Below are positions 1 to 7,490 of a stretch of DNA of 13,372 bases, piece by piece; the first letter of the stretch is position 1, and each line of letters opens with the position of its first letter. Source of the stretch: JAWVZY01 sp033721955 (lineage in GTDB: Bacteria > Patescibacteriota > Minisyncoccia > Spechtbacterales > 2-12-FULL-38-22); NCBI GenBank assembly GCA_033721955.1, contig JAWVZY010000019.1, positions 1-13,372 of the forward strand, written 5' to 3'. The position numbers were made by a program, and so were the translations under genes. The notes under the pieces are model-generated. The model made no database searches and was not told where the DNA came from. It saw only the letters and a program-made list of their open reading frames with translations.

Positions 1-1031
1 ATATCCTTGTCTGTAAGCTGGCCTATTCCCCTGTCACCCCACTCGGGCGCTCGCCACCTTGAAACACAAACACCATTTGTTATTGCCAGAAGTTTGCTAT
101 GAGGGTGGTCCCGCTTTTCAAAGGTGGCATGAAGCAAGCTTACAGCATTAGCTCTTGCAGATCCGGTTATAAGCAGTTTTGTTGTAGAAAATATATCTTC
201 ACCATGAGCTTTATCTGCTCCATAAACAAAGAAATCTTCAAAGCGCACTCCATGGCGTTTTAGATATTTATCTACTATACCCATAAGCGTTTCCCTATCA
301 AAATGAAGACCAGCGCCTGAAAGTATAGTATGCTTTGTTCCAACTATATTGCGCTTAACTATCTTAATTGCCTCATGTAAACTTGTTATATCAGGATTAT
401 CATGCATATACTCTACGGCAAGAGCCATCATAACAAAGGATGCATGCCCTTCATTTGCATGGTATATTTTGGGCTGAATATCTAAACAGCGCAAAAGCTT
501 AACTCCACCTACTCCCAGCATAAAATCCTGTAAAAGTTTTGTTGGAAAATCAGTAGAATATAAATAATGACTTATAGCTCTGTATTCTTTCGGGTTACGC
601 TCAATATCTGTGTCCAGCAAAAAAACATGGGCGCTATTGTATGCTCGTACCCAAACACGGGCATATATAACATCGTCGCCGGCTTCAATATCTAAAATAA
701 TTTCTCTACCCTCGTCATTTTTTAATATAGAAAATCCTCCATCTTGTGGATTTAACTCTTGATCTTCCTTTCCGTAGGCTGGAAATCCCTTATTATACAT
801 AAGCCCTATGGCTACAAGCGGTAAATCCATTTCACCTGCGGTAAGAACAAAATCCCCTGCTAAAACTCCCAATCCCCCCGCATATATAGGGAGCTTTTGT
901 TCTAAGCCATACTCTGAACAAAAAAAGGCCACAGGATTATCCTGTAACTCAGAAAATGAGGGGTTATCTGTTTTTATATGTTCGTAAGGAAAACAGTTCC
1001 TCGCTGCTAAAATTTCATTATCATCTTTCAT
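1..1031 (-). CDS. glgP: Alpha-glucan (glycogen) phosphorylase, N-terminal part, cut by the window edge
   Basis: Phosphorolysis of alpha-1,4-glucan to glucose-1-phosphate; GT35 family, cytoplasmic, PLP-dependent. I translated 343 codons from the ATG at 1031; the frame stays open to base 1. Family signatures in order are FCSEYGLEQKLPIYAGGLGV (residues 37-56) followed by LAGD, then LPLVAIGLMYNKGF (70-83), PKIYHANEGHASF (187-199), the NAVSLLH block (295-301) and ITNGVCVSRW (317-326). These fit the short bacterial/archaeal phosphorylase type. The usual His of the TNGVH motif is Cys322 here. The PLP lysine and the C-terminal domain lie outside the window. The start is fixed by an extended -10 element placed so that the A of ATG is the expected +1. 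The gene is divergent from a TreT-like synthase, which fits a storage-sugar role. Family call is firm; exact substrate is inferred. Confidence 0.93.
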   Translation of the reverse strand, partial: MKDDNEILAARNCFPYEHIKTDNPSFSELQDNPVAFFCSEYGLEQKLPIYAGGLGVLAGDFVLTAGEMDLPLVAIGLMYNKGFPAYGKEDQELNPQDGGFSILKNDEGREIILDIEAGDDVIYARVWVRAYNSAHVFLLDTDIERNPKEYRAISHYLYSTDFPTKLLQDFMLGVGGVKLLRCLDIQPKIYHANEGHASFVMMALAVEYMHDNPDITSLHEAIKIVKRNIVGTKHTILSGAGLHFDRETLMGIVDKYLKRHGVRFEDFFVYGADKAHGEDIFSTTKLLITGSARANAVSLLHATFEKRDHPHSKLLAITNGVCVSRWRAPEWGDRGIGQLTDKD

Positions 1032-1046
1032 ATTTTCATTATATCA
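1031..1046 (-). promoter_or_regulatory. Extended -10 promoter giving a leaderless glgP mRNA
   Basis: Read on the minus strand, TGA-TATAAT occupies 1046-1038, six bases follow, and then comes the ATG at 1031. The first base of the start codon is therefore exactly where a sigma-70 transcript would begin. No Shine-Dalgarno sequence is present. The same geometry recurs at 8481-8496, which strengthens the call. No clear -35 was found, as is common with TGn extended -10 elements. Confidence 0.7.
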
Positions 1047-1140
1047 TAACTTTAAGGCAATTAATTATGGGGAAAACATCACCTTGAGAATACCTTTGGG
1101 TGCATGTTAAGGTAGTAAAAACAAATTAATTAAAGAAAAT

Positions 1141-2382
1141 ATGCTTATAAAAACAAAGCTTTTAGAAAAAAACGTTGAAGATTACAAGCAATTTTGCGAC
1201 TCTCAAAGATACGAGAAGTTGTTACAATCAGCTGAAAAATTTAAAGATAAAAAAATATTACATATCAATGCGACACCCCAGGGAGGTGGAGTTGCAGAAA
1301 TATTAAAAACTTTTGTTCCTTTGCAACGTAGCTTAGGGCTTGATAGTTCCTGGTATTACATAAAGCCCGATATGAAGCTTTTTGAAATAACGAAGAAATT
1401 GCACAATTCTCTACAGGGTTCTGAGGTAGGTTTGACTAAAGCAGAAAAAGATTATTATTTAAATTATAACAAAAAACTTGCAAAGGCAATTGATGATTTT
1501 GGAGCAGATATACTTATGATACATGACCCTCAGCCCTTGGCATCTATTGAATTTATAGATAATCCTCCTCCTGCTGTAGGCAGAATACATATTGATTCCA
1601 GCGAGCCAAATCAGGATTCTATGGATTTTATTAATCCATTTTTATCGCAATATACAAAAATAGTCTTTAGTTTAGAGGATTTTGTATCAGATAAACTGCC
1701 TCGCAAAAAAATTATTATAAGTCCTCCCGCGATAGACCCTCTTTCTCCTAAAAATATAGATATACCCAGAGATCTTTGTAGAACGATATTGGTTGCACTT
1801 GGCATATCTCCCGATAGGCCGCTTATAACACAGGTTTCACGCTATGACCCCTGGAAAGATCCTTTGGGCGTTATTGATGCCTACTACATAGCTAAAAAGG
1901 ATATACCTAATTTACAGCTTGCTATGGCCGGGGTTATTGAAGCAGCAGATGATCCCGAGGCTCTTGTAATGTTGCAGAAAGTTCAAGAGAAAGCAAAGGG
2001 GGATCCGGATATATATTTAATTACTGAGCGCAATATCGGGGAGGAAAATAAATACCTGGAAAACGCGCTTCAGCGCTCATCTGATATTGTCCTGCAGAAA
2101 TCAATACGAGAAGGTTTCGGCCTTACTGTAACTGAAGCAATGTGGAAAGGAGCTCCCGTGATAGGAGGAAATGTTGGTGGAATTAAATTACAAATTAAAG
2201 ACGGGGAAAATGGATTTTTGGTGAACACACCGGGAGAGGCAGCTGAGCGCATTATTAAATTATTTGAAGAACCTGAGCTTGCAAAAAAAATAGGTAAAGC
2301 AGCTCATGAAAGCGTAAGACAAAACTTCTTAATTACCCGCCTACTTGAAGATGAATTTGAGATAATGGAAGAGGCACTTTAG
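1141..2382 (+). CDS. treT: TreT-like trehalose glycosyltransferring synthase (GT4)
   Basis: Probable retaining GT4 glycosyltransferase that joins glucose from a nucleotide sugar to glucose, forming trehalose. At 413 residues it matches the family length. The N-terminal Rossmann half has ILHINATPQGGGVAEILKTF (39-58), the HNSLQG stretch (88-93), HDPQP (128-132), GRIHIDSSEPN (147-157) and PPAIDPLSPKN (195-205). The C-terminal half has QVSRYDPWKDPLGVIDAY (231-248), with R234 and K239 as likely phosphate contacts, DDPEA (270-274) and LQKSIREGFGLTVTEAMWKG (318-337). The last contains the E-x7-E pair E324/E332. No signal peptide is present, so it is cytoplasmic. There is no convincing Shine-Dalgarno or promoter within 100 bases; the ATG was chosen because the family homology begins soon after. 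The gene is divergent from the phosphorylase. The TreT subfamily is well supported by motifs; donor and acceptor are inferred. Confidence 0.88.
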   Translation: MLIKTKLLEKNVEDYKQFCDSQRYEKLLQSAEKFKDKKILHINATPQGGGVAEILKTFVPLQRSLGLDSSWYYIKPDMKLFEITKKLHNSLQGSEVGLTKAEKDYYLNYNKKLAKAIDDFGADILMIHDPQPLASIEFIDNPPPAVGRIHIDSSEPNQDSMDFINPFLSQYTKIVFSLEDFVSDKLPRKKIIISPPAIDPLSPKNIDIPRDLCRTILVALGISPDRPLITQVSRYDPWKDPLGVIDAYYIAKKDIPNLQLAMAGVIEAADDPEALVMLQKVQEKAKGDPDIYLITERNIGEENKYLENALQRSSDIVLQKSIREGFGLTVTEAMWKGAPVIGGNVGGIKLQIKDGENGFLVNTPGEAAERIIKLFEEPELAKKIGKAAHESVRQNFLITRLLEDEFEIMEEAL

Positions 2383-2410
2383 TAATTAAGAACTAAAAAT
2401 TAAAAATCTA

Positions 2411-2438
2411 AAGAGCCCCTTTCGGGGCTCTTTTTCTT
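2411..2438. terminator. Rho-independent terminator between convergent treT and rpoD
   Basis: A perfect 9 bp stem, AAGAGCCCC (2411-2419) with GGGGCTCTT (2424-2432), closes a TTTC loop and runs into a T-rich tract on the plus strand. It lies 28 bases after the treT stop. On the minus strand the hairpin begins 9 bases past the rpoD stop and is followed by a looser T-rich stretch, so it probably serves both genes. Confidence 0.9.
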
Positions 2439-2440
2439 TT

Positions 2441-3757
2441 CTAATATCCTTCTAAAGTTTTTGATCTATCGTGTTTTCTTATCTTTTCAAGGGCTTTTGC
2501 TTCAATTTGTCTAATTCTCTCACGCGTTACTCCAAACTCTTTGCCTACCTCTTCAAGTGTATGGGTTACGCCGTCCTCAAGTCCAAAACGCATACGCAAT
2601 ATTTTCTGCTCTCTTGCTGATAGATCAGCTATTATGTCATCAAGACGTTCACGTAAAAGTTCGCGTCCGGCAACAACTTTTGGAGATAATTCTTTTTCAT
2701 CCTTAACAAATTCGCCAAGAACGCTTGATTCATCGCTATCATCGCCCACCGGCGCCTCTAATGAAACTATATCTTGAGATATTTTCTGTATATGGCGCAC
2801 TTTTTCCACGCTAATACCCATTTCGGGAGCTATTTCTTCAGGCAGAGGATCTCTTCCCAAGTCCTGCAGAAGGCGTCTTTTAACCTGTGTATACTTAGAA
2901 ATTGTCTCCACCATATGTACAGGTATGCGGATTGTACGTGCCTGATCTGCCAGGGCGCGTGTTACAGCTTGGCGTATCCACCAAGTTGCGTATGTTGAAA
3001 ACTTATAGCCTTTTCTATAGTCAAATTTCTCAACTGCTTTAAATAAGCCAATATTACCCTCCTGTATTAGATCAAGCAGGGTTAAGGTTGGGCTTCTGCC
3101 AACATATTTTTTGGCAATACTTACAACAAGGCGTAAGTTTGCAAGTGCAAGTTTTTTACGGGCTTCCTCATCTCCTTCTTCAATTCTGCGCGCTAATTCC
3201 TTTTCTTCATCAGCGGTAAGAAAAGGTACTCTTCCTATTTCACGCAAATAAGCTTGAACAGAATCAAAAGGTAAACTTTTGAAATCTATATTTTCAAACT
3301 TTTTTTCAAGATCTTTATCAGGTTTTTCCTGTAGTAAATCCTGTGATTCCCTAACTTTTATACTGTTGTTAGCTAATTCATCATATAAAAGCTCTAGACT
3401 TTGAATATCTTTTTCTGCTTTGGGAATAAAATGCAGAATTTCGTTATATGTGACAAAGCCACGCTGAAGACCTCGTTCAAAAAGCGCTTCTACTCCCTTC
3501 CGCCAGCTTTTTTTAAACTCACTTCTTTCGTAATCTTCAGCTTTTAAAGGTTTTCTTCTTGACTTCTTTTTTCTTTGAGCCGGAGCTTTGTGCTCTTTGG
3601 GTCTGCTCCTTGTTTTTTTAGTTCTTTTAGTTTTTGCTGTAGATTTTGTACTCCGCTTTTTTGAAGCAGTTTTTTTACCTCCTGAAGAGGTTTTCTTTCT
3701 TTTGCTACCGGAACTTGATTTCTTTGTAGTTGATTTTTTTGTTGATTTTTTCGCCAT
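2441..3757 (-). CDS. rpoD: Primary sigma factor RpoD (sigma-70 group 1)
   Basis: Housekeeping sigma subunit that directs RNA polymerase to -35/-10 promoters. Of 438 residues, the first 72 form a Lys/Ser/Thr/Arg-rich low-complexity tail. Next come a region 1.1-like helical block (about 84-136, including FVTYNEI), region 1.2 (SVQAYLREIG, 166-175), region 2 (about 203-273, including LLDLIQEGNIGL and TYATWWIRQAVTRALADQ), region 3 from RIPVHMVET (277-285), and region 4 with the helix-turn-helix LEEVGKEFGVTRERIRQIEA (401-420). H281 and E284 match the E. coli residues H455 and E458 that read extended -10 elements. The long non-conserved domain of proteobacterial RpoD is absent. It begins 22 bases after dnaG and is probably co-transcribed with it; no Shine-Dalgarno lies at a usual distance. 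The basic tail is atypical in length. Confidence 0.96.
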   Translation of the reverse strand: MAKKSTKKSTTKKSSSGSKRKKTSSGGKKTASKKRSTKSTAKTKRTKKTRSRPKEHKAPAQRKKKSRRKPLKAEDYERSEFKKSWRKGVEALFERGLQRGFVTYNEILHFIPKAEKDIQSLELLYDELANNSIKVRESQDLLQEKPDKDLEKKFENIDFKSLPFDSVQAYLREIGRVPFLTADEEKELARRIEEGDEEARKKLALANLRLVVSIAKKYVGRSPTLTLLDLIQEGNIGLFKAVEKFDYRKGYKFSTYATWWIRQAVTRALADQARTIRIPVHMVETISKYTQVKRRLLQDLGRDPLPEEIAPEMGISVEKVRHIQKISQDIVSLEAPVGDDSDESSVLGEFVKDEKELSPKVVAGRELLRERLDDIIADLSAREQKILRMRFGLEDGVTHTLEEVGKEFGVTRERIRQIEAKALEKIRKHDRSKTLEGY

Positions 3758-3779
3758 TTGTAAATTTGTTTTATGACCT

Positions 3780-5555
3780 TTAATTTAATTCTGCCCTTTG
3801 GCGGGCCTTTTTATTAAAAATATCTAATAACTCTTTTGTTTTTTCTTCCTCTCCCCTATTTTCTATTTCTTTTATTTGCTGTTCTAGTTCTTGCAATTCC
3901 TCATCAAGTAAAACTTTTTTATAATTTCCTAAAATAACTGTAAATTCATCCACGGACCATTCACGAGCAAATACTTCTGCTTCAAATAAAATACCTTCGA
4001 CCAACTCCCTTTTTTTGCTATCGAGTTTATTTAATAGCTTTGTTGTGTCATTAACTTCGCGCAATACATCTATTATACCCAATATATCTGATTCTGATGT
4101 GGAAATTTTGTATTTATCCAGCGTCTTTAAGTTAGCCGGTGATTTTAATACGTACATTACTATTTCTCGCTCAAGCGCCTCCTTTTTGTTTATAGCCCTT
4201 TTTTTATTTTGTGGGCTGTCTTCTATATCGTTATTTTTTGAACCTTCTTGTTTTTTTGCATTTTCAACATCTTTCCATACAGAGTCCTGATCAACATTTA
4301 ATTTATCGGCAAGTTCTTGCACCCAATGTGATTGCTCTATTTTACTGGGAATATTTGCGATTATAGGAGTCAGTTGTGCGGCTATTTTTCTTTTGCCCTC
4401 AGGGGTTGTTTTATCATGTTGGGCTATGGCGCTATCAAAATAAAATTGTGTAATAGATTTTGCATTTTTAACAGCGCCCTCCCACCCCTTTTTATCTTCT
4501 GCTATAACCTCAGCAGGGTCTTTACCTCCATTCAGAGCTATTATTCTAACATCAAATCCTATATTTTGTGCAAGGTCTATACCGCGTCTTGTGGCCATGT
4601 CCCCAGCAGCGTCCATATCAAAACATGTATATAGGTTATCTGTAAAGCGCTGTATAAGGTTTAATTGATACTGGGTAAGGGCAGTGCCGCTGGAAGCTAC
4701 AACATTTTGATATCCGTTTTGGTGCGCCAAAATAACATCTGTGTACCCTTCAACTACAATGCAACGGTCGTTTTGGCGAATTGCTATTTTTGCTTTATCC
4801 AGTCCATATAAAATTTTGCTTTTATCGTATATATTTGTCTGAGGTGTATTTATATATTTTGCACTATCTTCTTTTAGTTCTCTCTCCATCTTTTTAGCTA
4901 AGTCTTCAGTTAATTTTCGCGCTCCAAATCCTACTATATGCCCTGCCGTATTTGATATAGGAAAAATAATTCTGCCTCCATATCTTCCCACATAGCGTCC
5001 GGAACTTTGTAATTTAAATACAATACCCGCTTTTTCCATATCACTATAGCTATAACCTTTATCTTTTAGAAATTTTATTAATCCTTTAGAATTTACGGGA
5101 GCATATCCAAGCTTAAAAATATCAATACTATCTTTAGTTATACCTCTTTTTTTCAGGTATTGTTTTATTAATTTGCCATTTTTGCTTTCAAGTTGATAAT
5201 TAAAAAATTTAGCTGTAAGCTCACAAATCTCTAAGCTCTTATTTTTTTCGCTATAGATCTTAGGATCCATGCGCTTTATTTCAACACCCGCCTTTTTTGC
5301 TAAAAGTTTTAAGGCCTCAGGAAAATCTGAGCCTTCTATTTGTTCAATAAAGGTAAACATATCTCCCCCCACACCACAACCAAAACATCGCCACATTTGA
5401 CGTGTTGGCGATACAAAAAAAGAAGGGGTCTTTTCCTTGTGAAAGGGGCAGAGGGCTTTATAGTTTATACCGCTTTTTTCAAGCCGTATATAGTCGCCTA
5501 CTACCTCTTTAATATCTAAACGATTTTTAATTTCCTCAACTGGATCCTGAGGCAT
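3780..5555 (-). CDS. dnaG: DNA primase DnaG
   Basis: Synthesises RNA primers at the replication fork. At 591 residues it is of normal length. The N-terminal CHC2 zinc-binding domain has C36, H39, C57 and C60 (CPFH ... CFGC). The catalytic core follows, with the RYGGRIIFPI block (191-200) and a TOPRIM domain carrying VEGYTD (268-273, E269) and FDMDAAGD (312-319, D313 and D315). The C-terminal third (about 420-591) is helical and charged, as expected for the DnaB-helicase interaction domain. Between GARKL (211-215) and KYINTPQT (233-240) sits a charged segment of about 17 residues, longer than the few residues found in E. coli primase. The gene is first in an operon with rpoD, in the order of the classical macromolecular-synthesis operon but without rpsU. 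Its own promoter lies in the gap behind the cohesin gene. Confidence 0.97.
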   Translation of the reverse strand: MPQDPVEEIKNRLDIKEVVGDYIRLEKSGINYKALCPFHKEKTPSFFVSPTRQMWRCFGCGVGGDMFTFIEQIEGSDFPEALKLLAKKAGVEIKRMDPKIYSEKNKSLEICELTAKFFNYQLESKNGKLIKQYLKKRGITKDSIDIFKLGYAPVNSKGLIKFLKDKGYSYSDMEKAGIVFKLQSSGRYVGRYGGRIIFPISNTAGHIVGFGARKLTEDLAKKMERELKEDSAKYINTPQTNIYDKSKILYGLDKAKIAIRQNDRCIVVEGYTDVILAHQNGYQNVVASSGTALTQYQLNLIQRFTDNLYTCFDMDAAGDMATRRGIDLAQNIGFDVRIIALNGGKDPAEVIAEDKKGWEGAVKNAKSITQFYFDSAIAQHDKTTPEGKRKIAAQLTPIIANIPSKIEQSHWVQELADKLNVDQDSVWKDVENAKKQEGSKNNDIEDSPQNKKRAINKKEALEREIVMYVLKSPANLKTLDKYKISTSESDILGIIDVLREVNDTTKLLNKLDSKKRELVEGILFEAEVFAREWSVDEFTVILGNYKKVLLDEELQELEQQIKEIENRGEEEKTKELLDIFNKKARQRAELN

Positions 5556-5586
5556 TACAATATAAAAATTAAGCGCTTTTAGCGTC

Positions 5587-5622
5587 TTTTAATATAATAC
5601 TATCACAACAATAAGCTGTAAA
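5587..5622 (-). promoter_or_regulatory. Sigma-70 promoter for the dnaG-rpoD operon
   Basis: On the minus strand, TTTACA (5622-5617) and TATTAT (5599-5594) are separated by exactly 17 bases; each differs from consensus at one position. Predicted transcription start is near 5587, leaving a leader of about 32 bases before the dnaG ATG. The leader contains a small bulged hairpin (AAGACGC with GCGCTT), whose role is unknown. The promoter lies just after the stop of the cohesin gene at 5631, so the operon can be transcribed apart from the surface block. Confidence 0.65.
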
Positions 5623-5630
5623 CCCCTATT

Positions 5631-7490
5631 CTATGCTTCACTATCTTCTTCTGTAATATCTAATTCGCTGCTATTTCGCTTATTTCTAAGATTAACTTCA
5701 TATTTTGAGGAATTATTTTTATCGTCTTTCTCTTTCCTTTTTTCTTTTTTTACATTTAAAGTATCTTCAATATCTTCAACTTCCTTCTCTATTATACGCT
5801 CTACCTTTGAAAGATTACCCTTTAATCCGTCCATAACAGCGAGCTCTTCTTTTGTAAGGCCTCGTTTATCTTTTACTGTCTCCAGCAGCTTTAAATTGCG
5901 ATCTGCCTCTTTTTTAAGTGTGTAAAAGGCTTTATGTACAGCAATTTCGGCTTCCTCCACTTCTTTTTGTAGAGACGCGCGGAAAAGTGTAAATTTATGA
6001 TGCATATAATAAACTAAAGCTACCAAGAGAAAGAGCAAGGCCGTGAGAGGAATTATGGTGCTCATTGCTTGATTTGCTAAAGACCCCAAATAAAGCAATG
6101 TTGGGGGACGCACGGCAAATGTTTTAATGTCTGAATTATTACTTGAAGCTCCACGCGAATCAGTAACTGATGCCCAAACTTCATATACACCCTCCTGGGG
6201 AGTTTCGGGTGCTACAAAGGTAAAAGCGCCCGTTTCTGAGCTAAATACTCTATACTTTTCAGCTTCACTATTTTCTTCTTTTATCCATATTGAAATATCT
6301 GAATTCGGTTTAGCATCCCCCTTAAGCACAAGAGGATCTCCGCTTCTTATCACTTCGGGAAACTCTTTAAATACAGGAGGACTTATCGGCAATATTTCAA
6401 AATCTACAGCATCTACAATATAATTACCCGCAGCATCTATAGCTTTGGCAACTAGCGTATAATTGCCGGGTTCAAGAGGAGGAGTTTTATGTATTTGATT
6501 GCCTTCTTCATGCCAATCTTCCACTTCTTGCCCGGATATCTGTACCTCATACTTGCTTATGCCGCTTGTAGTATCAAAAGAGTCAAAAATAAACTTGGCT
6601 CTTGGATCTGTAGGGTCGGTTCGATCAAGTTCGTTGAGTGTAAAATGAGTTGGTTTTTCAGAATCAATATTTACTTTAAAATGAGCTACGCCTCCCCACC
6701 CATAAATATTCCTTAATTGAAGGTGAAAATACCACACACCTTCATCAAGATTTGTAAAACCTTTTTCTTTTATCGGATAGGGATAATAAACTGTGGGAAT
6801 ACTTGTGGGGCGTTGATTCATGAGCATGCGTACCGCTATTACATCAGATGGCACGCTCCAAAAAAGTTCTACGCCTTTACCTGAATACCACTTATCTTCA
6901 TTTGGATGAGTCGAAGAAGATACCACAGGAGCACTGGGTGTTCCTGTAGCCGGGATATACTCAGGTTCAGGAGCAAACTCATTTACTTGGGATGTAAGGG
7001 TGTAAGAACCTGAAATTAAACTGGATACAATGTTTGTTTTTTCTTCATTCCCCGCAAGCATAGCACCTGAAGCAAAACGCACTTTAGTGGTGCCTTCTTG
7101 TAGAACCTTAAATTTTACAGTTAAAACCTCTTGTTCATCTATAGCCAAGGAATTAGTTGTTGTTCCGGCAAAATTTATCTTACCTGTAATATTTGAGGCC
7201 TCAGGTTCTATTATCCAAGAATCAAAAATTGAATCATTATAACTTATATCAGTAGCACTTAAATATTCGGTATCAAAAGAAATTGTACCTTCAGCTGCAG
7301 TGATTTTTTCTGTATCTGTATCTAAAACTACATCTACACTAAACGTATCTCCAGAAACATAAACTCCCGTTGAGGGGGTTAAGAACATTGACGGCTCAGA
7401 TGCATCTTGGGCCATCGCTCCCTGTACCAAAACTATCGAAAAGCCAACGACAATAGATAGGTAAAGTATAATTGTACTTTTTTTATTCAT
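5631..7490 (-). CDS. Membrane-anchored cohesin-domain protein with Ig-like domains and a cytoplasmic coiled-coil tail
   Basis: Type I membrane protein of 619 residues. A signal peptide (1-28, ending AMA before Gln) leads to a cohesin-like domain (about 35-167; SGDTFSVDVVLDT near its start, SIFDSWIIEPEASNITGKI in the middle). A linker (168-188) precedes a beta-sandwich domain with HPNEDKWYS (195-203) and EGVWYFHLQL (250-259). An Ig-like domain follows (about 280-366; SGISKYEVQI, AKAIDAAGN), then another (370-460; GDPLVLKGDAKP). A single transmembrane helix spans about 474-497. The last 120 residues are cytoplasmic, charged and strongly helical, with heptad-like patterning to about 590 and a polar end. 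The start overlaps the previous gene's stop by 8 bases (ATGAATAA), so translation is probably coupled. Cohesins bind dockerins, and a dockerin protein is encoded two genes upstream. Partner choice is inferred; the cohesin call rests on fold-level resemblance. Confidence 0.8.
   Translation of the reverse strand: MNKKSTIILYLSIVVGFSIVLVQGAMAQDASEPSMFLTPSTGVYVSGDTFSVDVVLDTDTEKITAAEGTISFDTEYLSATDISYNDSIFDSWIIEPEASNITGKINFAGTTTNSLAIDEQEVLTVKFKVLQEGTTKVRFASGAMLAGNEEKTNIVSSLISGSYTLTSQVNEFAPEPEYIPATGTPSAPVVSSSTHPNEDKWYSGKGVELFWSVPSDVIAVRMLMNQRPTSIPTVYYPYPIKEKGFTNLDEGVWYFHLQLRNIYGWGGVAHFKVNIDSEKPTHFTLNELDRTDPTDPRAKFIFDSFDTTSGISKYEVQISGQEVEDWHEEGNQIHKTPPLEPGNYTLVAKAIDAAGNYIVDAVDFEILPISPPVFKEFPEVIRSGDPLVLKGDAKPNSDISIWIKEENSEAEKYRVFSSETGAFTFVAPETPQEGVYEVWASVTDSRGASSNNSDIKTFAVRPPTLLYLGSLANQAMSTIIPLTALLFLLVALVYYMHHKFTLFRASLQKEVEEAEIAVHKAFYTLKKEADRNLKLLETVKDKRGLTKEELAVMDGLKGNLSKVERIIEKEVEDIEDTLNVKKEKRKEKDDKNNSSKYEVNLRNKRNSSELDITEEDSEA

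Noticed and set aside
1084..1112. Possible treT promoter, TTGAGA with TTAAGG 17 bases later
   Set aside because: The -10 matches consensus poorly and no extended -10 is present; not strong enough to list.
5569..5592. Bulged hairpin before dnaG as a terminator for the cohesin gene
   Set aside because: The stem is only six pairs with a bulge, it lies downstream of the predicted dnaG transcription start, and the T-tract is imperfect.
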